In this document: one piece after another, positions 34,463 to 43,030 of the stretch
Position numbering within the stretch: position 1 is the first letter of the stretch
How the letters are laid out: the number at the start of each line of letters is the position of its first letter
Assembly (NCBI GenBank): GCA_018257865.1
Contig: JAEUBA010000028.1
Coordinates: forward strand, 124,001-188,000
Length of the DNA stretch: 64,000 nt
Direction of reading: 5' to 3'
Source: Stereocaulon alpinum
Lineage: Eukaryota; Ascomycota; Lecanoromycetes; Lecanorales; Stereocaulaceae
The notes under the pieces: model-generated
Told to the model about the DNA's origin: nothing
Databases searched by the model: none
Seen by the model: only the letters and a program-made list of their open reading frames with translations
Program-made: the position numbers and the translations under genes

Positions 34463-35299
34463 ATGACGGGGGGTGTCAGCGTTCGCGATGTCGACGTGAG
34501 TCGCTTCCATACACTACAGGACAACGACGGTGGAGGAGCGAAGAGAAGGACACACTGGAGCAACAATGAAAGCAACGGGGGCTTCGTGATGGGCTTCAGG
34601 AGGGCACATAACAGGATAGCAGGCTGATAATTTCTCTTATGGTTACAGGCACAAAAGTTCATCGTTGCATATTCCGCGTTTTTGAAGCGACAAGGAAAGC
34701 TCCCAATCCCAGGTACGTCCATGATAATCTCAACCTACCCCAATATCAACCGCTGGCAGGCCAGAAGACTGACCTCATTACTCGAAATCAGGTTGGGTCG
34801 ACACAGTCAAAACCTCCCCCTCGAAAGAACTTCCACCCCAATCCATCGACTGGTACCTCCCTCTCTCCTCCCACCTACGCTAGGCCTATACCCTTGACCC
34901 AGGATACGATTTGCTGACCCTTATTTCCACCATACAGGTTCTACACCCGCGCCGCAGCCGTAGCACGCCACATCTACATGCGCAAAAATGTCGGCGTAGG
35001 CCGCATGCGAAAAGTCCACGGCAGCACCAAGAACCGCGGTTCGAGACCATCACACCATGTCAATGCTAGCGGATCAGTGGACAGGAAGGTGATGCAGGCG
35101 CTGGAGAAGATTGGCATTCTGGAGCAGGATGAGGAGAAGGGAGGACGGAGGATTACTCAGAGTGGGCAGCGGGATTTGGACCGTGAGTTTGTCTGGGAGA
35201 TGGTGTGATGATAATTGAGGTATGTGGGCTAATGTGCTTGGTTGCTTAGGGATCGCTCAAAATACGCTTGAGGACTCGGACGAGGAGGATGAGGAGTAG
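34463..35299 (+). CDS. rps19: 40S ribosomal protein S19
   Basis: Five exons (34463-34495, 34649-34712, 34792-34852, 34938-35182, 35250-35299) give exactly 151 codons (150 residues), a normal eS19 length. Joined, they read MTGGVSVRDVD, AQKFIVAYSAFLKRQGKLPI, PGWVDTVKTSPSKELPPQS, IDWFYTRAAAVARHIYMR, KNVGVGRMRKVHGSTKNRG, then RPSHHVNASGSVDRKVMQAL and an acidic tail EDSDEEDEE. This is the full eS19 pattern. The protein is part of the small ribosomal subunit and is needed for 18S rRNA maturation. The short first coding exon (11 codons) followed by a longer intron (153 nt) is common in fungal ribosomal-protein genes. The exact fit of all phases makes the model firm. Confidence 0.96.
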
Positions 35300-36035
35300 A
35301 GGGGTGTAGCTCGATGGGGTGTACACGAGCACGGACAATGCATGAGAAGCACTAGGGCTGTATGTACGGCCAAGCATGGCATGGATGGTAATGGAGTTCA
35401 ACAAACAAAGTTTCAACTAAGCTCACAAACTTGCGAAGCTCATACCACGCTGCTTCCTTCGTTCAACTACACTTGACCGGCTCCATCTATCTCAGATGTG
35501 AAATTAACAGTTGAGATCTTTCAATGCTTAGAAACTGCACCATGCCCCCAATCCTGTCTACTAATTCTTACCTTGATCAATGCTCTCTAACACCGATTAG
35601 TTTCTCCCCTCCATCCGTGGCCAGTAGTATCAGCAGTCAATTCAATAGCAGTCTAAGTCATACATATGTTCCGCAGGCTCTGCACCTAAGTCAGACCGTT
35701 TTCCGACCCAAGGCGCCCTGGACGCGTATCTCCTATTGCTAGTGCTCCCTGCAGATGTAAGGGAATACTACCTACTCATCGCCTTCCCCTCGCCCGCGAA
35801 GCCTGAGGCCCCGCAGTATCACTAGCATCATGTTCACCGCTCATACTCAAGATGGCCCACCCAACGCCCAATCTGCGAGCTATCCCTACTTCTTCATGAC
35901 GGACTATAAGCGCCACACTCTTGTCCAAGATTACCAATCATCCATCAAATCTCCATCTTTAAAAGCAGCGGCTGCTTCTACTTCGCTATTACAACCGTGA
36001 GCCTACGATTCTTGCCTGGTCTCCTGTCAGCCCTA
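35300..36035. other. intergenic, no gene seen
   Basis: Convergent 3' flanks. Part of this could hold an alternative last exon of the secreted protein gene (see that entry). No other gene is recognisable. Confidence 0.5.
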
Positions 36036-37097
36036 TCATCCAATAGAAACCACACGTGAGTATTCAATCTTACCCAGAAATTTGGCCTCTCCAGCCTGCC
36101 CTTGCCTTGCGCAAATCCCATCGACCGCAACTGCCGCTTGCCAAAGATCATACCATCTAGCCGAATCATCCGGAACCGTGCTATCGATTATGATGGTGCA
36201 TTCCCCAGTCGCTGTACCTCTCACTGTCAGTCAGAGGGCCTTTTCTTTGTCTTTTACGGATGTCTTACGCTCTTCCAGAGCCAGCGGTACCGTGACGTCG
36301 CCTGCTACAGCTATACCACGCACCGCGAACGTGGTGTTCTCAATACCTGTTTTCATAGAGTTCAAGACTGTTTTGCAAGCAGAGCTCGCTGGTTGCAAGT
36401 GTAGCGGCTGGACCACGCAGCGTATCCAGGGGGAGTCGTAGGCATGTGTTGTGATTAGGAAGTTTTCTTCGTCGCCTGAGAGATATCGAATTAGTTATCC
36501 AAGACCTAGGTATCTAGGTTGACCGATTCCATCCAAAAACACAACGTACCGATTTTGGACGCTTGCCCTCCCGAGGGTGGCGGATCGTTCAGACAAAATT
36601 CCTGTATGACACTCGCTGCTTCCCAAATGGTATTCGTATGGACATGGCTGGGAAAGCTAGTCTGTGTCAGGTCGATCACACAAGCTCCGTCCGCTGCCGT
36701 GGGAGTACTGTCAGCTCCCATCCGCTCCGCTCATATATTGTGGAGTTCATTTACAGCTGATATACCGCTGAGGAAGCTCAACGTCATAATGTACAACTGT
36801 TCCTCGAGGGCCGAAGCTATACTTCGGGTTATTGTGTTCGCATGGGATTTGTGCGAATGCATTGGCGCAGCTTGCAGGGTTGGGCATGCCGTAGATGGAG
36901 TCGCAGTGAATTAGCCGTTCTCGGGCTGCGATGTCCGAGCTATTGGATGATGAGACGCAGGAGTCGGGTAGTATGGAGGAGTTGGTCGGTATTTGAAGGA
37001 TACTACCATGGCTTTTATCCTGATGCACATTTGGGGTGAGTGATAGGGCGAAGGGAAGCAGTAATGGGAATGCCGTCAGGACAGGGTAGCAGTGCAT
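36036..37097 (-). CDS. secreted protein, unknown function
   Basis: Four exons (36766-37097, 36550-36707, 36269-36475, 36036-36223) close to 295 codons (294 residues). A signal peptide is clear: MHCYPVLTAFPLLLPFALSL. The mature part contains paired cysteines (SIYGMPNPASCANAFAQIPC, ECTIII, DGICARQ) and DLTQTSFPSHVHTNTIWEAA, a composition typical of extracellular fungal proteins. I do not recognise a family. The third intron (36224-36268, GTAAGA donor, CTCTGACTGAC branch, ACAG) removes an in-frame TGA that otherwise looks like a nonsense mutation. The final exon ends at 36036, but a GTAAGA donor shortly before it could lead to another short exon (ending ARIVGSRL), so the C-terminus is uncertain. 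The first intron's branch region is weak. Confidence 0.72.
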
Positions 37098-38950
37098 GGT
37101 GTGTTTAATGAGTAAAGTAAGAAGAATTGTACCAGATGACTATATAGAAGATAGGATGAGAAGGACGTCATCCCAGTCGAGATTCGAGGTCGGATCACTG
37201 GTACGTCTGTATGCATATTCGGAATGGCCGGATCCAGCTTAAACGCATGGTAAGAGCATCACTGATTTTATGTCTCTAGAAGCGGATATAGAAAGGCACA
37301 GAATGTTAACGCGATTGGCGGTGATGCGCATATCTTACTACATCATGATCCTCGGGTTCAGCACTGCTAAGTTCAGCATCTGGAAAGCCTTCACTAACCA
37401 TTGAGTGCTGTTGCTGCCTTTATGTCCCATTATCAGCTGAAACACGGACAGAGTCGATAACCACAGCAATGTAAATACGCAAGGCTGCTAAAGCTCGGTC
37501 CAGAACCTCGGCACGGTAGGAACGCAAAATCGCCAGCGGATGTAGAACATTACACCGCAGTGCCTGCTATTATGATATCCAGGATCATGTTGCGAGCAAT
37601 ACTAGCGGGCCGCTGAGCTGGCGGTAGGCCACGACATCGGAAGTACGGCGGGGTGTAGCGGGGTGTTGTTATTTCGAAGCTTTGCTCTGCTCCGATCTTG
37701 CCTCCAGAGATATTGGGAAGACTGACAGCGGGGCAACGAACACATTCTCTTCTTGAATCCTTCGCGATCTGGCTTGCTTATCTATACTGAGGATGAGACC
37801 ACAAGTCTCGGACTGTGCTGATCATTGAGTGTGCCAAGACCGTAGTCCTAGCCTTAAGGCCCAGTATGGGGCAAGCTCTAGGCGGGTAGGTTCCCATGGG
37901 GCAGGAGTCACGGGCAGGTTTGTGCGAACAGCGTGGGCGAGGTGGGGCAATCGCTCTAGGGGCAGAGATAGGAGCTAGGGTTAGGGCTCGAGTCTTGGCA
38001 CAATCCAATCCTAGCTCTTGTTGGCTCAGTTCAAAGACTTTCATTGTCGTCCTTTGCAATGACAGCCCGCCCCTTACAAGGCTCAGTCGTAACCACCACA
38101 TTATCTGGAAATAGCCCCGTGATATGACAGAGCGACTCTTAGCAGACGGTATCCAAGAGATGGCTTGTCTTTGTGCAATTGATAGTGCAAGTTCATTCCG
38201 CTGCAGCTTTCTCGCTCATCAGCCCGTATCCTAACTACATACTGGCACCTGAACTTACAGTCAATAGATTGCCATGGCAGTCCAGTGTCATGATTGCGAA
38301 CATCTCCTACAGCAAATGTCTGTGGGATCGCTCGTGTATTGAGGCATCTGCGCGGCATTATGCACAGGAAGATCTCTTGGCGAGCTGAAACATTCGATAA
38401 ATTCTTTCCCCCACACAACCTGACCTGCCGGCATAGATTGTGCTGCTTCGACTTCATGACAGTCTCGCTTGATGTGAGTGGTGTGAAGACATAATGATTT
38501 CGAGAAGATGCGGCTACTCCGTTTCTCTCTCCAGATCGAGCGCAACTGGCTACTGGAGTATTCACGTTAGCAGTTCCTGACCTGACTTCACAGTGCAACA
38601 CGTTGAGGCAGTTTGAACATTCTTAATTTCTTGCCGATGAATCCCGAGTCTTGGAAAATTGTGAGGAGAATTTAGCACGCCCCCAGAAGCGGTAAACGGT
38701 ATGCAACGAAAAGGAGCAAGAACCGTTAGGACATTGATTCATGTCTCAGTCATTGAAAGTAGGAGGTGATAGCATGATCGCGTTCAGGAAGAAAGATTTC
38801 GATATATTTCAGATGTGAAATGCCAAATTTCCAAGCCTTTTCAGTTCTCTATCAAATCTCAAACCCTCTCGTTCTTGCTCTTTTCCTCCGGTTCTTCCCT
38901 TTGCACTTTAATCTTCCCTATATATATACCCCTCTGAGCCAGGCACACTT
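37098..38950. other. intergenic, no convincing gene
   Basis: About 1.85 kb. Frames at 37778-38101 and 38101-38601 (minus) lack recognisable motifs. It includes a two-unit TTAGGG-like stretch at 37975-37986 that is too short to mean anything. Confidence 0.55.
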
Positions 38951-38959
38951 CATCACGAA

Positions 38960-39480
38960 GCAACATCGATCATCTTATTATCGAAACCGAAACTTGTACC
39001 ACAAAAAGCTATTACATCACTTCCAGTAGCAAGCACGCTTCACGTTAACGTAGCATCGATCCTCACTGCTGAAATTTACACCACTGCCACAAAAACGCAT
39101 CAAAATTCGCCTAGAATCAGGCACACTGCACGCCAACGCAACATCGAGCATCCTACTCCTTGAAATCCAACTCACTACCACCAAAAAGCATTGACGCAAC
39201 ATCGAGTATTCCACGGCCGGGATTGACACCACTATCGCAGGAAAGAATCAAAGCAACCTCGATCATCTTACTACTGAGATCCACACCTCTACCACGAGAC
39301 AGCATCAACGCAACCTCGATCATTCTACTGCTGAAAGTCCCAACACTCCCAAAAGACAGCATCACTGTAATCTCGAATATTCTACTGCTGAGATCCACAT
39401 CAGTACCACACAAAGCATCAACGAAAACTGGATCGTTCAGCGCTTTCAATTCGAGCCACTACCACAAGCCAGCTTTGAAA
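38960..39480. repeat. 57-bp degenerate minisatellite, about nine units
   Basis: Units start with a form of GCAACCTCGATCATCTTACT and continue through a CCAC-rich half ending AGCATCAAC. Successive starts at 39138, 39196, 39253, 39310, 39367 and about 39423 give spacings of 58, 57, 57, 57 and 56 bp. More diverged units begin near 38960 and 39050, and partial ones follow 39480. Because the period is close to a multiple of three, several frames stay open on both strands (for example a 19-residue repeat with SIILLLRSTPLPRD on plus), but these look like by-products. The array ends about 90 bp before the ATG of the next gene and is probably in its promoter or 5' UTR. Confidence 0.85.
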
Positions 39481-39570
39481 AAGTATAGATAACTCTAGCG
39501 CCAGAATCCCAACCACTACCACAAGCCAGCGTCAAGAAAGCATCGACACATCAATATTCAAGCTGAAAAC

Positions 39571-40353
39571 ATGACTTCACCAAACATCCCTAATCACCCT
39601 TTCCCCTTCCTCCAACTGCCACCCGAGGTGCGCAATATGATTTACCTTTTCGCCTTACCATCCGACCCAGTCCTACCCCGTGGATCCAAATCAACCAGCG
39701 TCTGGAGAGACGATTCTGGCCAATGGAGACGCAGCACCCCACGAATCCAACCGCAACACCCCTCCCTCAACATCTTCCTCGTATGCCGCCAACTCCACCA
39801 AGAAGCATCCTACATATTCTACCACCACGCTCATTTCGTCATCAAGCTTCAGCGAACATGGAGTCTTCGACACCTCACCGGTACCCAATTCCAGGACCCA
39901 CGCTTCGAGTCGAACGACTTATGGAAAGTTCAGTACGCACGCGTTCGGAATATCGACCTTGAATTATCCTGGGACCTTTCTCGCCCGGTCGCGAAATGCT
40001 TACATCTTTATCGTACGAGCCGCTTGTTGGAGAATTTCCGGAATCTGAAGACAGTCACTGTGCGATTCAAACCTTTCCTCCAACGCAAGGGTAGCGAGGG
40101 GGTTGATAGCTTTTCTTGGGAACCCCCGAACAAGTCTGACTGTGAGCAATTGCTTAGGTCTCTGGAGTGGTTGCCGAAGAAATATCCTAACCTGTGCATT
40201 GAGATTGAGACTTTTCGTTTGGAGACGGTGGAGAGTACTTGGTGTAGCCTCACTACATATAGATTGGAGGAAGACATGGAGGAGTTGAGAGCCGTTACTA
40301 GGAGGCCTGCTGCGCGGGAACGGCATTCTAGTTTGGCTAACTTTGTTGGATAG
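39571..40353 (+). CDS. 2EXR/DUF7730-like protein, intact
   Basis: A single exon of 260 residues starting at an ATG (aaaacATGac). The family start FPFLQLPPEVRNMIYLFALP occupies residues 10-30. FLVCRQLHQEASYIFYHHAH follows at about 68-90, the second hallmark. The rest (LLENFRNLKTVTVRFKPFLQ) resembles the C-terminal half of related fungal proteins. The LPPE-RNMIY region is F-box-like in appearance, but no E3-ligase role is proved for these proteins. Function is unknown; many fungi carry dozens of copies. It lies just after the 57-bp minisatellite and 0.8 kb upstream of a second intact member, and it is related to the four broken copies at 20-25 kb. Confidence 0.85.
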   Translation: MTSPNIPNHPFPFLQLPPEVRNMIYLFALPSDPVLPRGSKSTSVWRDDSGQWRRSTPRIQPQHPSLNIFLVCRQLHQEASYIFYHHAHFVIKLQRTWSLRHLTGTQFQDPRFESNDLWKVQYARVRNIDLELSWDLSRPVAKCLHLYRTSRLLENFRNLKTVTVRFKPFLQRKGSEGVDSFSWEPPNKSDCEQLLRSLEWLPKKYPNLCIEIETFRLETVESTWCSLTTYRLEEDMEELRAVTRRPAARERHSSLANFVG

Positions 40354-41133
40354 GGGGCTGGGAAGGGCTTGATGGTTGACACTTTTTGGCCACATGTGCA
40401 TAGCTTTGTAGATACACACAGTCCATAGTTAATGAATCATATTACTTTTTACTACAGCGGAAGCTTTGGATCAATGTTGATGAAATCCATGAAATCTATA
40501 ATATTTGCCACTCGGCACTGGATCGGAAATGACTGGACCGGAGAGTAATTACATGAGCTTGATTCCCCAGCACCTTCCAATACCATTATCGCATAGTTTA
40601 CATGTCAGGAATGTCTGTACACTTCCACAAGCATCAAATATAACGCTTCAAACACTATAGGCATTCGAGCACGAGTTTTGTGCGTCCCTAGATTTAACCG
40701 AGCGTCGGCGTTATCAAGAGTGAGGCTAGTTGAGCAAGATATCTTGGCGTTCGAATGCTTGGTATGCTTGTTTAAGAGGCTTATCAGGCATTGGAAAACC
40801 TGTCTTAGACGCTTTCATTCTGTATTTTGGAGGACATAGTATACTCGTAAAACAATGACGATCATACAGCACGAGTAACGAGGCTCAAGCTTCAAGTGAG
40901 ATGTGAGGACATTGGCACAAATTTCTGTTCCCACATTCTCTCAGATACCGTTTTCACATATGCGAAGGGGAATAATTAGGATGCGAGTTTGTGGGTTCTG
41001 AATGAATCGTCTTGTGGTCACGTCTTCCGAGCTCCATCCAGCACACCGCACTTCTTCTAACTGCTGAGTATTGGGTATCATCATACCTATCTTTCTGGGA
41101 AAAAGTCCAACACTCTGCAAGAGCACTGTCGAC
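40354..41133. other. intergenic between two 2EXR-like genes
   Basis: 780 bp of relatively AT-rich DNA with no gene or recognised element. Confidence 0.6.
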
Positions 41134-41970
41134 ATGAAGTTCTTCAAAGATCATGAAGCCAAGCCGGCGAAACCTGTCTGCGTTTCGAATAGCTTCGAGG
41201 CGCTAGCTTCGCGCACCACATTAGGCAACATGACACCTGACTCTCTTTTTTTAAAGCTCCCAGCAGAACTCCGAAACATGGTCTACCGCCACGCTCTGGA
41301 GCCTATCCATCTACGCACGTACGAGTATCCCGAGCAAGAGAGACAGCCAAATCGCCACTCTCCGTTACTGAACATCCAACTTACCAGCCGTCAACTCTAC
41401 CATGAAGCCCGGGAAATTGTCTTCCAAAACGGCGATTTCCACATCTCAGCCCATTTTCACCGTGCGACATCCCATAACGGAAGACGGTTCGCGGACACAT
41501 CAGCAATAATGCAATTAGCAGCCTATGATTCTGTCCAAGACCATCCTATCACGAACGTGACGATCTTTATCGACTGGTGTACCTTCCCAGTGACGTGCTC
41601 AGTACCACATCGGTACACGGAGGATATATCTGATGTCTGCAGCGTATTGCCAGCCTTCGAAGGGCTGAAGTCTATCAAGGTGGAGTGGCAGCCTCATATC
41701 TTCGAGGCATCAGAGATGGCTAAGCGAGTTGGCATCCGGACGAATTTTGCATTTGAGCTATTATTCGTTTTAGGTCCTTTGAGGAGGTTCCAGTTGCAGC
41801 ATCCGGAAATCAGTATTGAGATGGCGTTGCGGTCTGGAGGCCCGGCCAGTGTGAATCAAAGGTACCATATCGTTGAGAGGGACGCCGTTGAGAATGCGGA
41901 CTTGTTGGATCTGATTTATGAAATTGAGAACAAAATGTTGAGTGGGAACTTCAGCAATTGGCTGTATTAG
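41134..41970 (+). CDS. 2EXR/DUF7730-like protein, intact
   Basis: A single exon of 278 residues. The frame is open from a TTG at 41071, but the first ATG is at 41134 (MKFFKDHEAKPAKP). The family motif SLFLKLPAELRNMVYRHALE lies at about residues 36-55 and LLNIQLTSRQLYHEAREIVF at about 80-100. The C-terminal half (NVTIFIDWCTF, ALRSGGPASVNQRYHIVERD) is predicted mixed alpha/beta. It shares architecture with the member 0.8 kb upstream but differs widely in sequence, so duplication is old or the two were independently acquired. No catalytic residues are visible. Role unknown. Confidence 0.85.
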   Translation: MKFFKDHEAKPAKPVCVSNSFEALASRTTLGNMTPDSLFLKLPAELRNMVYRHALEPIHLRTYEYPEQERQPNRHSPLLNIQLTSRQLYHEAREIVFQNGDFHISAHFHRATSHNGRRFADTSAIMQLAAYDSVQDHPITNVTIFIDWCTFPVTCSVPHRYTEDISDVCSVLPAFEGLKSIKVEWQPHIFEASEMAKRVGIRTNFAFELLFVLGPLRRFQLQHPEISIEMALRSGGPASVNQRYHIVERDAVENADLLDLIYEIENKMLSGNFSNWLY

Positions 41971-42922
41971 TAGCTCAACCGATAGGCTTACGAGTCGCTT
42001 TTATAGCGGAGGCAACTCTGTTCAATTGAGTTTTGGCGATTGTCTGTAAATTGTTGGGAGTGTCTTGACTGCCTCGGAATTGTGACGGTGAGGTTCAAGA
42101 ATTTGATACACGACGATGAGGAACACAGGGTGGTTGGCTAGGTTGTGTCCGATGGGACGCTTGATACGGCTATCTATTAGGGTCTCAGAGCATTGCACGC
42201 ATGGAAGCCGGATTCCATTGTGAAGGCGTTTTGGGCGTGAGGATGGTGGGAGAAAAGATAGAGGTCCTGACGTGCAGCTGCTCAATTACGAGAATAAGTG
42301 CCTTGTGAGGACCAAGACTTACGCGCTGTCTCTTGTAGCTTTCTAACATCTCAATGGCGTTCCTACTTGGTCTTGGCGTTCGTCTTTTGACGTTGTATCT
42401 TCCTTTCTACGATTGTGGAGTCGAGGAAAGGCTGGGGAGCCTTTTGCGATGAGAATGTGTGTACTGTGCGCTATTGGGTCAGCACTAGTACGATGGACCC
42501 ATTAACGGTTGTACATGCCTTCTGGTCGAGCGCCCTTACTATGTTCTTTGAGTAGAACTTCTGCATAAGATGCAGCCGACTGTGCATAGGAAGCTAGCCC
42601 GAGGCCGGTCCCTGAGGCCGACAGGTAGCCCTTCAAGAGCTGTCTCTGATGGGTTTGTGCCATACTCGTGTCCGGTTTGTACGACCAAGGTAGCATGCTG
42701 CAGGAATGAGTCACCGTTTGAGGTTTAGCACCAGAAAAAGCGCGGAAGCATAAGTTCTGGCCTTCAATCACTTTGTCGTCTTAGAAATCCTCTATCTCAT
42801 AAGCGTCACTTCTTCTCGATCGATATCGATGAGCTTTACTGGATAGCAATATATCCATCCGATACAAGTACCTTAAAAGCTTCCTGGTACTTTAGACTTC
42901 TACTGAACATATTTATACCCGA
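41971..42922. other. intergenic, upstream of the Leu3-like gene
   Basis: About 950 bp holding the regulator's promoter. Frames are short and unrecognised. Confidence 0.6.
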
Positions 42923-42970
42923 ATGCCAAGACGCTCACGCCGCCGAAGATCTTCCGAGATATCCTCATAG
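42923..42970 (+). CDS. arginine-rich upstream ORF, 15 residues
   Basis: ATG to TAG encoding MPRRSRRRRSSEISS, ending 60 bp before the regulator's chosen ATG. If it is in the mRNA leader, it could restrain translation; runs of arginine can slow ribosomes. Alternatively its end (ctcatag) could be an intron acceptor. No transcript evidence is available. Confidence 0.35.
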   Translation: MPRRSRRRRSSEISS

Positions 42971-42983
42971 GTGACGAGGACCA

Positions 42984-42993
42984 CCGATACCGG
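42984..42993. promoter_or_regulatory. candidate Leu3/LeuB-type site CCGATACCGG
   Basis: The everted CCG-N4-CGG form differs from the yeast Leu3 core CCGGNNCCGG at one position. It is 38 bp before the ATG of the Leu3-like gene, which would fit autoregulation. A chance occurrence is possible (about one per 4 kb). Confidence 0.4.
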
Positions 42994-43030
42994 CCCCAAA
43001 GGGTATCGCCCTACGCACGTCCTCGGATCG

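Noticed and set aside
37975..37986. Two TTAGGG-like units, possible interstitial telomere
   Set aside because: Only about 12 bp, easily due to chance.
39153..39449. Minus-strand open frame of 98 codons with 19-residue repeats
   Set aside because: It is a by-product of the 57-bp minisatellite, whose period keeps several frames open on both strands.
42971..43030. Longer N-terminus of the Leu3-like protein
   Set aside because: It would need a GTG start; the first ATG in frame is at 43031. An upstream exon ending in ctcatag cannot be excluded.
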